Shown: piece after piece, positions 50,156 to 61,744 of the stretch
Position numbering within the stretch: the stretch's first letter is position 1
Layout of the letters: each line of letters starts with the position of its first letter
DNA from: Latrodectus hesperus
Taxonomy: Eukaryota > Arthropoda > Arachnida > Araneae > Theridiidae
NCBI GenBank assembly: GCA_037975125.1
Contig: JAJQOW010000015.1
Location: 622,001-686,000, forward strand
DNA length: 64,000 nucleotides
Reading direction: 5' to 3'
Translations under genes and position numbers: made by a program
Notes under the pieces: generated by a model
Seen by the model: the letters and a program-made list of their open reading frames with translations, nothing else
Database searches by the model: none
What the model was told of the DNA's origin: nothing

Positions 50156-51360
50156 CTATTTTTCCTGGACTATACGTTTGCATCGTGATTTCCATGATAG
50201 AAGAGCTTTTCGTAAAATTTCCAGGGGTATTGCTTTCCATTCCTCTTCTACTACTTTCCAGAGTTCATCTATCGTGGTGGGTTTGCGTTTAGAAAGAGCT
50301 CTTTTTAACAGACCAAAGGCACAATAGTCCATAGGTGAAACGTCAGGGGACTTCACAGGAATATGTTGAAAAGGTATATATGCAATACCTGTATTAGTCT
50401 TCATTTTTTTAAGGAATGCAGTGGTAATTATCAAAATATAACTTATAGCTTTGTCTTGATGAAGTTTCACTCTTTGAAAGTCATTGGGATAAGGAAATGG
50501 AATTTCTTCTGTAAATAATGGACGTAAAACTTTCTCCTGGTATTAGGATGAGATAATTTTAACATATTTTTCTACTCTACTTATTTTTAATTTCCCATTG
50601 TAGGACCTGCGACAATTATAAACCCCTTACTGAAACTTTCTTTACATTTAAGGAACCAAGTTTGTAAATTTGTTTCTCCTCGTTTTCTATAGTAAATAGA
50701 CCTTTTTTTGTTGCAGTCATTTTGGTAAATCCATGCTTCATCAAGGGTCACAATGTATTTCCATTTATCTCCTGCTAAATAGTTTTCATACAGGATTCTA
50801 CAAATTGTTTTGTGTTTAGCCACATGTCTTGGCAAGAGCGGGTGAACATTATGTTTTTTAGCTTTTTAAAGTTGTAAATCTTGGTTTATTATTTTATTTA
50901 TTGTGGCCACAGAGGTATCTAAAGACTTTGCAATTGATTTCTGTGTTGGCGGATTTTCTCTTCATTACCAGCGATTTCATTTCAGAAGTTTTTGAAACAG
51001 TATGCATCTTTTTGGGATATTCGTTTAGAGTCTTCTTTCCATGTAGAAATAATGATTGATGGTTTTTACCTGTCCGATTAATAATGTTGCTTATTTTGCA
51101 ATTAGAAATTTTAATACCATGCATTTCACAACGTTTTTGAATTCTGGAATAAGAATATTTCTCTTCGGAAAGCGCAAAAACATATCCTTCTATCCACAGC
51201 TTGTTTACATGCTACATTTTGAAAGAAGAATAAATTTAAAAGTAGCAGACGATATTTCTCATTTCAAATAATAAACTGTTGCCAAAATATTTTTATTCTA
51301 AAACATTTACTTTTTTAAAATTCTTTATCGAAATCATTCTAAAAATTGTGTTAACACCCT
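50156..51360 (-). pseudogene. Tc1/mariner (IS630-type) transposase pseudogene and element remnant
   Basis: Minus strand. The right boundary has ACACCCTCTGTATTT near 51353-51367, whose complement AATACAGAGGGTGT looks like a transposon tip; no matching left tip was found. In order: an HTH part (51124-50894, KISNCKISNIINRTGK), a first-aspartate motif YIVTLDEAWIY (50587-50835 frame), a second motif VKLHQDKAISY near 50470, and a third region PDVSPMDYCAFGLLKRALSK near 50348, then the C-terminus to 50156. Frames change at least twice. The D residues of the three motifs are still visible, but the reading frame is broken. Confidence 0.78.
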
Positions 51361-51550
51361 CTGTATTTGAGTGTAATTTTATATTCCATATTCACGATGT
51401 AACCAGAAATACAGATACTCACTAAAAAAAAAAAAATTAACAACTATATTTTGTTAAGAATTGCGAAACATTTTTCATATAGAAATGGTTGGTTTTCTTG
51501 AAGCATTTATATAATATGATTAATTTATTTAAATGAAAATTCTCTTCCAG
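51361..51550 (+). other. End of K2P intron 3
   Basis: AT-rich, ending ATTCTCTTCCAG at 51539-51550, the exon-4 acceptor. Confidence 0.7.
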
Positions 51551-51774
51551 CCAAAACATTGACGCTGATGGGGACTTGCTTCTACATGATGCTGGGCATG
51601 GCGTTGGTGAGTATGTGCATCAATCTCATGCAAGAACAGATCACGGAGAAAGTGAAGTGGGTGGCCACTGAAATCGGACTCATTCGTCAGCCGGACATTC
51701 CGGACACAGACGAAGAAGAGAAACCCTTGACGAACATATCAACCATATCTAGACAAAATTCCTTACACAGCTAA
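51551..51774 (+). CDS. Two-pore-domain potassium channel, coding exon 4 (M4, C-terminal tail, stop)
   Basis: CC completes Thr303, followed by residues 304-376 and TAA at 51772-51774. M4 is about 305-329 (TLTLMGTCFYMMLGMALVSM and onward), with a glycine at 318 in the middle of the helix where K2P channels have their hinge region. The cytoplasmic tail is short (about 46 residues): a charged part KVKWVATEIGLI, an acidic TDEEEK, and a Ser/Thr-rich end (NISTISRQNSLHS). RQNS resembles a basophilic kinase or 14-3-3-type site (inference). Confidence 0.96.
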
Positions 51775-52424
51775 AAACTATGGACTCATTTTAATTTTAG
51801 CAATTTTAGAAATGAAGTTGTCGCCAATTTTTCATGAGTGTGCGTGCTTATGCATTAACTTTGCAATATTTTAACAATTTAATCAACATACTAGCCTTTT
51901 GCAACTTGTTTTAATTAGATTTAATTATAGTATGAAATGATATGCGATGCATAAAAACTTTGAAGAATAAAATTTATTATTTTAATTGATTTTATATTTC
52001 TAAATGAATAAAACCTGTAGCATTTAAGGCAATGTATCTGGTGTTCTTGCTTAAAACACAGTATCTAAAAACTTGCTTATAATAGTTGAGCTTTTATTGA
52101 ATTCAAATTATGTATAAAGTTGATTTATTCGGCAACAGCGTCACATACACTATTGCATTTTATTACAATGGATTTTTCATGAAACTTATTATATTTGAAA
52201 GCATTTAAAACAAATTGAGAAAATTTTAGATAATTTTAACTTTATATGATTCACATTTAAGAAGATTTTTCCTGTAATATTAAATATTTTTATTCAACTT
52301 TTAATTTCACTCTTTATTAATCATGGTATAAAATATTTAATATATATTTAGAAATTTGTTTAATTTAATGAAACAGTTGTAAGTATTGTAAAATAAAGCG
52401 TTTTCATATATATATATATATTGC
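51775..52424 (+). terminator. K2P 3' UTR and poly(A) signals
   Basis: AATAAA hexamers at 51966-51971, 52007-52012 and 52392-52397 follow the stop by 192, 233 and 618 bp. Any could be used. In this AT-rich DNA chance hexamers are frequent; the first two are the likeliest by distance. A short TA run is at about 52409-52424. Confidence 0.5.
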
Positions 52425-53065
52425 TCAGTTAGACGTTTTCTTTGCCAAAATGTTTTAATTTCTGAGAGCCAATTACTTTAATTAATAATTTCAGTAACTT
52501 AATGATGCACTCATGTGTTATGCAATACAAGTCATTTCTCAATATAAATTTATTTTTTTATTTTCCAAGCAATTTGACAAAATTAATTTTATTATCGCAA
52601 AAAATTAATTCTTCGTTGTATTTCTAAGTTTCCAAACCAAATGAATTTTAGTCTAATGACATAAAAAAATGCCATTTAATTCATTCTTATTCATTTTTGA
52701 AGAAAACAAATGATATAAGCCTTATTTTTTGCATAAAGTTGGAAAATTTTATTTCTTTTCATTTAATTATGCAAATTAAATATAATTAATTAGGTGGAGA
52801 AACTTAGATATAAGCATTCGAGTTGTAATTACTAAAAGAATTAAGTGAATTAGCTTTTTCAGAGATTTATACAATATTATTAAAATTTTCATAGGATTTT
52901 CTGATGTAATTCAAAATTAATACATAAAATTTTCTATTCATAATTTATTTGTATTATTATTTTTAAATATATAGGAAATATACCTTTATTATACTATTTA
53001 TTGTTTTATTTTGCGATTCATAATAATACATCTACAGACAATTTTTAAATCTTATGAATAAATAA
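52425..53065. other. AT-rich intergenic DNA
   Basis: Nothing recognised between the channel gene's 3' region and the Tc1 element. Confidence 0.45.
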
Positions 53066-53331
53066 TACACTGCCCGACATTCAAAATGCAACACCAAGAA
53101 GGAGTTGTCAGAAAGTGAAGAAACTCGGCAAACAGAAAGTGACAGCAACAAACAATAAGTGATCTGCGTTTCGAAATGAGGTGCATAATGCAGAGCGAGA
53201 ACAGGGTCGGATCAGTAGATTGTAGGACAGCTGGGGACGGTGATACACGAGAGAACACGTCTAGGTACAGAATCAATGACAGTACGGACGGCGTCCTGAA
53301 GAATGGCTATCTCTTCCCTGTCAATCATTTA

Positions 53332-55082
53332 TCAAAGCGAATCTTCTGAAGGAAGCAATGAAAGGGTCTGTAAGTGGCGTCCAATCATATTCCAAACGTA
53401 TTCGATTGGTGATAGATCTGGGCAACACGGTGGCTCGGGAAGCAGCTGTATACTTTTCAGGGTATATTGGCTGATGTGAGCAATAATTGGTCCTTTGTCT
53501 TTGCAGGGCACATTGGTTGATGCGAGCAATAAGTGGTCTTGTGTCTTTGCAGGGTACATTGGCTGATGCGAGCAATAAGTGGTCTTGTGTCTTTGCAGGG
53601 TACATTGGCTGATGCGAGCAATAAGTGGTCGTGTGTCCATGCAGGGCACATTGGCTGATGCGAGCAATAAGTGGTCGTGTGTCCTTGCAGGGCACATTGG
53701 CTGATGCGAGCAATAAGTGGTCGTGTGTCCTTGCAGGGCACATTGGCTGATGCGAGCAATAAGTGGTCGTGTGTCCATGCAGGGCACATTGGCTGATGCG
53801 AGCAATAAGTGGTCGTGTGTCCTTGCAGGGCACATTGGCTGATGCGAGCAATAAGTGGTCGTGTGTCCATGCAGGGCACATTGGCTGATGCGAGCAATAA
53901 GTGGTCGTGTATCCTTGCAGGGCACATTGGCTGATGCGAGCAATAAGTGCTCGTGTGTCCTTGCAGGGCACATTGGTTGATGCGAGCAATAAGTGGTCGT
54001 GTGTCCTTGCAGGGCACATTGGTTGATGCGAGCAATAAGTGGTCTTGTGTCTTTGCAGGGTACATTGGCTGATGCGAGCAATAAGTGGTCGTGTGTCCTT
54101 GCAGGGCACATTGGCTGATGCGAGTAATAAGTGGTCGTGTGTCCTTGCAGGGCACATTGGCTGATGCGAGCAATAAGTGGTCGTGTGTCCATGCAGGGCA
54201 CATTGGCTGATGCGAGCAATAAGTGGTCGTGTATCCTTGCAGGGCACATTGGCTGATGCGAGCAATAAGTGCTCGTGTGTCTTTGCAGGGCATGTTGGCT
54301 GATGCGAGCAATACGTGGTCGTGTGTTATTTTGTTGACAAAAGAAATTGGGTATCCCCTTAAGGTAGGGAAGTGCCTTCGGCCGCAGCACATCATCCACA
54401 TAACGTTTGGCTGTCATAGTGGCATGAATATGAACAAGAAGTGATTTGGAATCGCATGCAATGGCACCCAAATCATGATGCCACGTTGTCGCGTGGTGGG
54501 GCGTGCCGTGATGGGATTATCACTGAAAAAACGGTAATGGGATTCATTTGAGAAGACTATCCTGTGCCACTCCGTCGTCCACACCACTCTAATCTGGCAC
54601 CATTCCCTACGTTGGCGTCTATGCTGTGGGGTCAATTGCAGTTTCCTTTACTTACACCTTCAGCGCAGGTCACTAGAAACCAATCGATGGCAAATGGTTC
54701 TACTCGATATCGGAACATCCAGGATGTATTGCACATGCTGCAGAATTTCGGTAGACGTCCGTTAAGGTATTCCACCGCTTCTTGTCGGACATTTCGATCC
54801 ACGCGTGCTGACGTCATTCTGAGTGCACCGCCAGCACGAAAGCATTACGCAGTCTCTTGTTCCGCCACAGCCAAAGCAATGTGGACGCATCCAGATGTCT
54901 GCGATTTGTGGTAAAGACCAACCTGTCCTTCTCAGTCCAATCACCATGCCCCTCGTAAACTCGTCTGTTTGCTGGAACTGACTCCGTCGACGATGGCCTC
55001 GCATTACAGGCATCCTTTGTGAAGAGAACAAACTTTCAACGTTTATTTTCCAAGCAACAATAACGGCACGAATGTTGCCCAC
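53332..55082 (-). pseudogene. Tc1-type transposase pseudogene interrupted by the 46-bp repeat
   Basis: From 55082 the minus strand reads an HTH segment (RRRSQFQQTDEFTRGMVIGL and WSLPQIADIWMR), then frameshifts. At 54635-54414 it has EWHRIVFSNESHYRF, where the first catalytic D has become N (VFSNES). In the 54471-53332 frame, MGAIACDSKSLLVHI leads to FFCQQNNTRPRIARISQHAL, where the second motif has N instead of D. Next is the repeat array, and after it LLPEPPCCPDLSPIEYVWNM, the third motif. Two of three catalytic residues are lost and the catalytic domain is split by 300 residues' worth of repeat, so it is inactive. Confidence 0.87.
53463..54337. repeat. 46-bp minisatellite, 19 copies, inside the Tc1 transposase
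   Basis: The landmark TGCGAGCAATAAG (first copy TGTGAGCAATAAT) occurs at 53475, 53521, 53567 and every 46 bp exactly to 54303, nineteen times with no length variation. On the minus strand the unit derives from codons around TRPLIARISQCALQ, just after the second catalytic motif. Because 46 = 3x15+1, the frame rotates, and all three minus-strand frames are free of stops through the array, giving three long overlapping frames. Unit subtypes (CTTGTGTCTTTG, CGTGTGTCCTTG, CGTGTGTCCATG, CGTGTATCCTTG, GCTCGTGTGT) allow the amplification history to be read. Confidence 0.98.
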
Positions 55083-55239
55083 TTTGCCGATTCTTTACTT
55101 CATACCTTATCCTACGTGCGCTGCAAAGCTGCGCATTTCACTTCATTTGCATAACTTGGTACGATTCGTCTACCTTGAAATTTGCTTAATTTTTTAACCA
55201 CTACTTCTTGGTGTTGCATTTTTAATGTCGGGCAGTGTA

Positions 55240-58200
55240 TATAAAATAAAGCTTTCTCCATAATAAAAATTATATAAAATTTAATAGTATAAGAAAAAAA
55301 TTATAATTGAATTCTTTTTATCAAAAAGGCAATAAGTGAAAAACTGAATCACTAAATTATTAGTTGTAAAGTAAATAAAAGAAAATATCGAAATAAATTC
55401 TAATTCAAAATCAAATTTAAATTTCTTTGGGAAAAAGGTAAACTATATCTCTTACTAAAAGATATTTAAGTTCATTAAAACTAATTTCATTTAAAAAAAT
55501 GTTCGACATCACATTTAACGTAATGAAATTTTTTTCTGATTTAAATATTTTGAAATTAATAAAATTCAAGAAAGTAATATTATTCTAACTCTTATATGAA
55601 GTACATAAAATCCAATTTTTTTACTATCAACTTGACTGATACAGTTAATACACTTGCATTTATCAACAGGTTATTTTATAAAATTTTAAATTTTCAAATT
55701 AATTAAATAAACAAATTAATGTAATTCAAAAATTTAAAAAATTGTTTTCGAAATTCATGATAACAAAATTAGAACCACTTTCCAATTGCTTAAGAATTAA
55801 AATATCTAACCTGTAAAAAATAATTCGCCATTTTCCTAAATTTAATTTAAGTTTCATACGACACACATTATGATTTTCAGTTATTCGAAGCATCACTAAA
55901 AATTGCTGAGATTTATTTTGAAAGGTCTCAGAAAAAGATATTGAAAAAAATAGAAACTATACTTATAAAAAAGAATGTTAAAGCATAAATGGCTATAAAA
56001 AAATTATAAGAAGCTTAAAGGAAGTTCGATAAATTTGGAATCAAAGAAATCAATTACATTTCACATTCCTTTTTCTTGCCTGCTTTGATGAGAATGACGG
56101 AAAATAATGTCTTGTTACTAAATTTGGATTTTATTTATTTAAATTAAAATGGATTTTGATAAGTATGCATTATTTCTCCTACTCAGAGAATATCCAGAAA
56201 TTTTATTCATTTTTCACTCAGTGGTCAGAAAAATATTAAAAATACCTGTGTTATAACTTTTTTGCTTAAAAAAAAATTAAAATTTTCATTATTTTTTGTA
56301 GAGGAAAATTTAATTTGAAAATTCAGTCTAAAATTTAAATTTCCATTTGAAAAATTACCAAATACTTCATCCGCTTATATATAAGCATATTTTTTAAGTT
56401 TGAAAGAATGTATTTTGTTTCCTTTTAATAATAAATGTAAATTGAAATTGCATTTTAAAATATAAAATCGGAGTCAGTTTATTCTGGTGTTTTCAGCTGC
56501 TTGTGCCATCTATCGGCACATAGAGATAAAAACATCACACAGTTCTTTTCTTTTGATTTTTATGAATAAATTTATAAAATTATAATAATGTTTTCTTCCC
56601 ACTTTTAGATTTTGAAAATAAAATTAAATATTACATAATATATCACTGTAATATTTCATACGTCACTTTTATACGATAATTTCGAAATCAGTTCTTCGTG
56701 CTTTCTAATTGGATTGTGGTTCAAATAAGTATAAAATATTTGCTAAAAGTTTAGCGCTATATAGGAAGAACTTATTAATTATTTTTAAAAGATAATGTTT
56801 TTCTTTTTTAAATGTTTAAATTTAAAAAAATAAAACTTTTAATACATTTTTATTAAAAGTTAAACTTTTTTTAAAGTTTTATTAAAAGTTATTAAAAATT
56901 ATCTTATAAAATCAAAACGAATTTTATTAAACATTTAAAGGCAAAAGAAATTAAGTAAAGGTTAATTTATTGTTTTTCTAATAGATTTATTTTACTATTG
57001 ACAATATTTTTATAAAACACAATATATTTTCATTTATTTTCACAAAAATGTAATTTTTGGATAAATAATTCAAAATTTTAATTTTGAGCTTATTTTTTAA
57101 ATAATCAGAATAATACTTATGAAAATGAATAACAATTAAAAGAAAAAGAAAAAAATATGGTTTTAATTCTATAAAAATGTTTTAATATGCTATATAATAT
57201 AATAATAATATAATATTTGTGAAATTAAGCTCTATACATTAATTCAACATATTTCGAGTAATAATAATTTGCCAAGAGCTAAAGAAATACTTCAAATGAT
57301 ATTTTATAATAAATATTTCCAGAACTTAGATTTTTTAATGTAAATTGGAAATTATAAATAAGGAATGATAAAAATTTATAAATTTACTTGTTATTGAAAA
57401 GAAAGGAATTTTTAAAGATAGACATTTTTTTATTTAAACGTTCTTAAATAATTTCCTTATTACAATAGCAATTTTCTCCGATTTCGTTTCTAGATCATGA
57501 AAATAAAAATTCAAGGTGTAAAATCTTAATAACAGATGGCAGCACTATTATTTTTAAATGACTTTCAATATTAACTTCTATTTTAAAGTACATCCCAGTA
57601 TAAAATTAGAGATAAACTTCATCAATCGTATTTTCTCTTAAAGCTTACAAGTGACTGGACACATTTTAATGCCTCACCCCCCAAAAAAATATATTTAAGA
57701 GACTTGTATAATTAAGAAGAAACGTTTTTTGTGTTCCAAATTTTTCTTTTCATGTTATAATAATCGATCATTTATTTCATCTTAAAAAGTACATTATTTC
57801 ATACATTTATGATTTCAAACCAGTTAATACTTTTTTAGCTCATATTAACAATAATATTTATACTTAATTGATATAAGCTTAAATATTATTATTTGATGAT
57901 TTTTATTGCAACGCTATATTTTCATTATAAATTTCAAAAATAATAATATTCATTTTAAGCCAAAAGCAATTCATAATAAAATTACAATTTAGATTATTTA
58001 AGAATTTTCTGAAGAGATTTAAAAAATAAAATACTCAAAAAACAACAAAAAAATTCAAATTTTGAAAATGAAAAATCTTTGTTTCGTGTATATAAAATAT
58101 TGTTTTCAATTATTCTCCTAAATTTTTTTGGAAACCAATAAAACAATTAATGTTAATAAAAATGACTTGGGAGTTTGCAAATCAAATTTAAAAATAATTA

Positions 58201-58320
58201 TACCAAATCGGGAACAGCAATAAATTCTACACTCATGTCCATAAATTTACGATAATTCAGAATCACACAGAAATTGAATTTTAAAATAAAAATTTCACAT
58301 GTAGAATTATCACACACAAC
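55240..58320. other. 3.1 kb of AT-rich intergenic DNA
   Basis: No coding frame, RNA or transposon recognised. A few GC-richer words (CTGCTTGTGCCATCTATCGG near 56499) stand out but could not be assigned. Confidence 0.45.
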
Positions 58321-58478
58321 TTGAATAATATGCAAAAATTACAAGAAACCACCAGATGGCGCCGATAGTACGTCACAATGACGAGAGTATAAGAGAGGGG
58401 TATATAAGGAATGGTATAAAAAAAGTAAAATTGCTCACAAGCGCTTTAAAAGCCTTTTAGTGAAATAACCGCATAGTT

Positions 58479-59411
58479 ATGGCACAAAGGAAGCATTTGG
58501 ATGATGTTTATCGCCCGTCTGGAATGTGGGCGTACTCAGCTGGAAGTATTCGAGGGTGTCGTCTCCAAGCTTTGGCAACGGGGTAATGTGAGTAGACGTT
58601 ACAGCACAGGTCGCCCCCGAGTTACAACGCCGAATAAGGACCGGTATTTGGCAGTTACTGCACAAAGAAACAGACGGAGCACTGCATCAGACCTGTCTCT
58701 CTCTTCAGCTACCGGTACGACAGTTTCAAGGCAGACCGTGTACAGGTACTTAGAGCACATTGGTCTATAGGTTCGTAGGCCTGTCAGACGTCTTCCACTT
58801 ACCGCAACTCACTGTCTTCTGCGCCTAGTAATGAGCATGCATTGTGGACACCACAACAGTGGTCTTGTGTGATGTTTTCCGACGAGTCCAGGTTGAGCTT
58901 TCAGTCTGATTCCCGCCGGACTTTCATATGGAGAGAGCCAGGTACCCGTTACCATCAAGAGAACACCGTTACGGTTGTGCAGGATTGCTCATTTGGGGAG
59001 GAATTATTCCGAGTTTCAGAAATAACCTGCATACTCAGAATGTAACCATGACAGGCCACGTCTATCGGGATGTCATTCTGGAACAACATGTACGTTTCTT
59101 TCGGGGTGCCATGGGTGCAGAACTTCTGTGTACGGAAGACAACGCCCCGTCCTCACCGTGCACACATTGTTGACAAGTGCCTTGAATCGTAGGATATCAC
59201 CCGTTTGGACTGGCCAGCATACTCACCGGACTTGAATCCAATAGAGCATGTGTGGGACATGCTTGGCAGACGAATTGCAGCTTGTCAATCCCCTCCCACA
59301 TGTCTACCGGAATTTCGGAGAGCATTGGTTGATGACTGGTGTAATATTCCCCACGATTAGATCGAGAATTTGATACTCAGCATGCCTAGGCGTTGTAATT
59401 GGATCGTATAG
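58479..59411 (+). pseudogene. Tcb1-like (Tc1 family) transposase pseudogene
   Basis: Starts ATG at 58479 (MAQRKHLDD) and can be followed in changing frames to a TAG at 59409-59411. An N-terminal paired-type HTH (RLECGRTQLEV, VSRRYSTGRPRVTTPN, SRQTVYRYLEHIGL) is followed by PQQWSCVMFSDESRLSFQSD with the first catalytic aspartate. Next come VTMTGHVYRDVILEQHVRFF and TEDNAPSSP with the second aspartate. Last is DWPAYSPDLNPIEHVWDMLG near 59199 with the third acidic residue. All three catalytic residues are still readable, but frameshifts at about 58500, 58775, 58930 and 59165 and small deletions (933 bp in place of roughly 1 kb) kill the reading frame. The promoter-side region (58380-58478) has TATATAAGG. 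Inverted ends were not found. Confidence 0.88.
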
Positions 59412-60212
59412 GGGAAATACTATCTAATAACCATCATACCAACCATGTTATCTAGGTAAACAGGTTCATTTTTGAAAATTGCTCCAGGGAATAAAAATCG
59501 CAATTTTTATTAATGATGTCAAACATATTGCATCTTTTTTGCTCTTTACCTTTTGTTTAATAAATAGTCTTTGCATATAAGTCAAATTCGTTTTGCTTCT
59601 GTCTCTTTCTTTGCATGGACTTGCATTATCTGTAATTTATATAGACACGAATGTAAATATATGACTTATAAGTCCTTCACGACTCACGAAATTTGAATAT
59701 GTGTGTTATTTTAAATCTAACAAGTTGTAATGGTAGTATTTAAAAATATTATTATTTTTAGAAAGTGCAATAAATTTCTTGACAGTATGTGTGTTTAAAA
59801 CATTTAATATTGTTTAGAATTACAGAGTTTATTAAAATTTAAAGATTTGCTGAACTACTTCAATTTTAAAAACGATGGTTTCACAGCAGCATTTTGGGTT
59901 GCAATAGAATAAATTTAATATGCATAAATTATAACGTATTAGTTTTAAATGAAGAAATTACGAGATAATTTAGGGAAAATAAATTACATATTATTCATTA
60001 TATCCAAAAAAAAAATTCTTTTGGATGTTCAACAAATTGTATCGATATAGTATATTGAAATTCACTTGAGAAAACTTACATATAGCAAAATGTTCCTCCT
60101 GAAAACCATAGTAAGGTTTTCTTACAGCCTTTATATATTATCTTGCGGAACCACTTTTCAGAAATAGAGAATTGTATTCACAGGTTGGAAAAAGTAAACT
60201 TGGAAATCTCAT
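59412..60212. other. AT-rich spacer
   Basis: Probably contains the unrecognised right end of the Tcb1-like element in its first 150 bp; otherwise nothing seen. Confidence 0.4.
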
Positions 60213-60509
60213 TCGCATTTTGTTGTTGTCGTGTTGCATTTTGTTGTTGTTGTGCATTTTGTTGTTGTCGTGTGGCAGCCAGGCTGGCAATATGGGGTGC
60301 GCTGCTCCACTTTTCCAACTGAACCCTATTTTGGTGTTGAGTCCGACTTCCTCAGTACACACATGCCATAGGGACCCGTTTATAGGGTAGGCAACCATTC
60401 ACTCCACATTCATACAAGGAAAGGACAAAGACAGAATAGATAGAGAAAGGAATAACATCCATGTCAGAACCGGGATTCGAACCCAGGAGCTCCCTTTCCG
60501 CAGTCAGAC

Positions 60510-61333
60510 CTCTTCTTCTTCTTCTTAGAATTGGGTTTGTATGTCATTGGGCACCTCTGCCTTTATCAGCATTTTGTACCATTAACTCCAAACCCAATAT
60601 TTCCTAGTTCCAGTTGCTCGGGTCACCCACATTATTAATAAAGTCCGATAACCCTTTAATGGAGTCTAGGTGTAACTCTCTAGTATGGATGATGCCTAAA
60701 GCAGTTAATCTAGGGAGGGCAAGAGCCTCGCATTCATAAACGATATGCTCTGCCGTTTCCTCCTACGTATGACATTTCCAGCAGATAGGGTCTTGCTGAA
60801 ACAGTCCCATCTGGTCAGAAAGTCAGTCATGCTAGGGATAGCTTCTTGAACTTCACTAGAAGAAGATGGTTTGGAGGTCATTTCTACCTCAAGTGAAGGA
60901 TTCATTACTGCCCCTTTACAAGATTGCTTCTGAGTTCCCTTGTCTTTTTCAGCAAGGTCTACTTCAGAGGCTTCACCTGCAAATGCAGAAATGTTTGTTA
61001 TTTCTTGTGTCTTTTCAGCCACAAGATAACAATTAATAAGCTCAGGTATTATAACAGTCCACCCAGCATTGTCTGAGATACTGGGCAAAGCAAATTACTC
61101 TAGAAATTTTCCAGGCAACTAAAGGCTCCGTTGAGACACCAATATCGCGGTGCCAATTAGCCCTAGGCACGGATCGCATAACACCAGGGTGTACGGGAGC
61201 TGGTTCGTGGCCTCTGATTCTATATTCAAGGCTATCCTGTCATTCCTACAGGACATTCGGCGATCCACCACCTGCCGGCGCGCCTGGTGGCTGCTCAAGC
61301 CCCAGGAAGGTACGCGTACCCCCTGGTTCCAGG
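60510..61333 (-). mobile_element. Internally deleted LINE (copy 3) nested inside the SINE, 13-bp target duplication
   Basis: TCCGCAGTCAGAC at 60497-60509 and 61334-61346 is both SINE head sequence and the target duplication. On the minus strand the element begins CCTGGAACCAGG, with about 27 bp more at the 5' end than the copy at 13616-14537. It continues with the same leader and ORF1-like frame and ends (AAG)n-AGG. Compared with copy 1 a block of about 120 bp, including the start of the ORF2-derived part, is missing. Confidence 0.93.
60705..61088 (-). pseudogene. ORF1-start fragment of the deleted LINE (127 aa)
   Basis: The frame begins MPSISDNAGWTV and parallels the first 93 residues of the frame at 13812-14318. 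After TDFLTRW it differs because of the 120-bp deletion, which changes the frame and destroys the Cys/His knuckle. It is not a host gene. Confidence 0.7.
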
Positions 61334-61404
61334 TCCGCAGTCAGACACGCTGACCACTAGGCAAGTTGGGCAGCACCTGAAAGAAGTACATGTATAAATA
61401 AAAA

Positions 61405-61680
61405 CTTAAAATCAATCTTCAACTGTGGCTGGAATAGAGCTCACGCCGCTTCCCGTTAAGATCAGCAAATTGAAGCATCATTTGCGGCGAACAGTGAGTG
61501 GGAGGGTGACCAGGTACACTCCCTCATTGGGATGCTTGAGTTCCGTGGATTGTGGATGTGACCACGTCAATATGTAACGGCCAAAGTCCTTCCGATGGCG
61601 TGGCGTGGAGAGGAGGGTGTTAGCTCTGGTGTGACCTCGTCATCTGAACCAGGTTAAAAACTGCGAGGGTTTTAATGATG
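61405..61680 (+). mobile_element. SINE family II, 3'-truncated
   Basis: GGAATAGAGCTCACGCCGCT and the following text (GAAGCATCATTTGCGGCGAA, GGGAGGGTGACCAGG) match the 5' two-thirds of the element at 41808-42197. The 3' part with the CAA tail is absent. Confidence 0.8.
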
Positions 61681-61744
61681 GGCGAGTATTTCAAACCCAT
61701 TAACCTAAAAGTACAGTAAGGGAGCTAGCTTTCACCTCTATGTA

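Larger units (their letters stand above)
53068..55237 (-). mobile_element. Tc1-type transposon with an internal minisatellite expansion
   Basis: Inverted ends of about 38 bp (CACTGCCCGACATTCAAAAT and onward; the opposite end CACTGCCCGACATTAAAAAT) are flanked by TA (53066-53067 and 55238-55239). The minus strand carries a degenerate Tc1 transposase. About 870 bp of its interior is a 46-bp tandem repeat, which explains most of the excess over the length expected for a Tc1 element. The element at 25165-26940 belongs to the same or a close family. Confidence 0.93.
60213..61375 (-). mobile_element. tRNA-derived SINE, family I, split by a later LINE insertion
   Basis: The body and B box (60260-60509; GGTTCGAACCC-type on the complement) and the A-box end (61334-61375, complement of CGCTGACCACTAGGCAAGTT) are two halves of one SINE. 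They are separated by the element at 60510-61333. The tail is amplified: GCATTTTGTTGTTGT occurs three times between 60215 and 60272. Confidence 0.9.

Noticed and set aside
50156..50160. Left inverted repeat of the Tc1/mariner-type remnant in intron 3
   Set aside because: I looked for a match to ACAGAGGGTGTTAACAC on the left side (49500-50160) and did not find one; the element is called as a remnant only.
53321..54471. Three overlapping frames of 314-379 codons resembling a repetitive protein
   Set aside because: They arise because the 46-bp minisatellite lacks stops in all three minus-strand frames; the peptides are frame-rotated readings of the same DNA, and the flanks are a dead transposase.
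54564..54914. 116-codon + strand frame
   Set aside because: Antisense shadow of the Tc1 transposase pseudogene.
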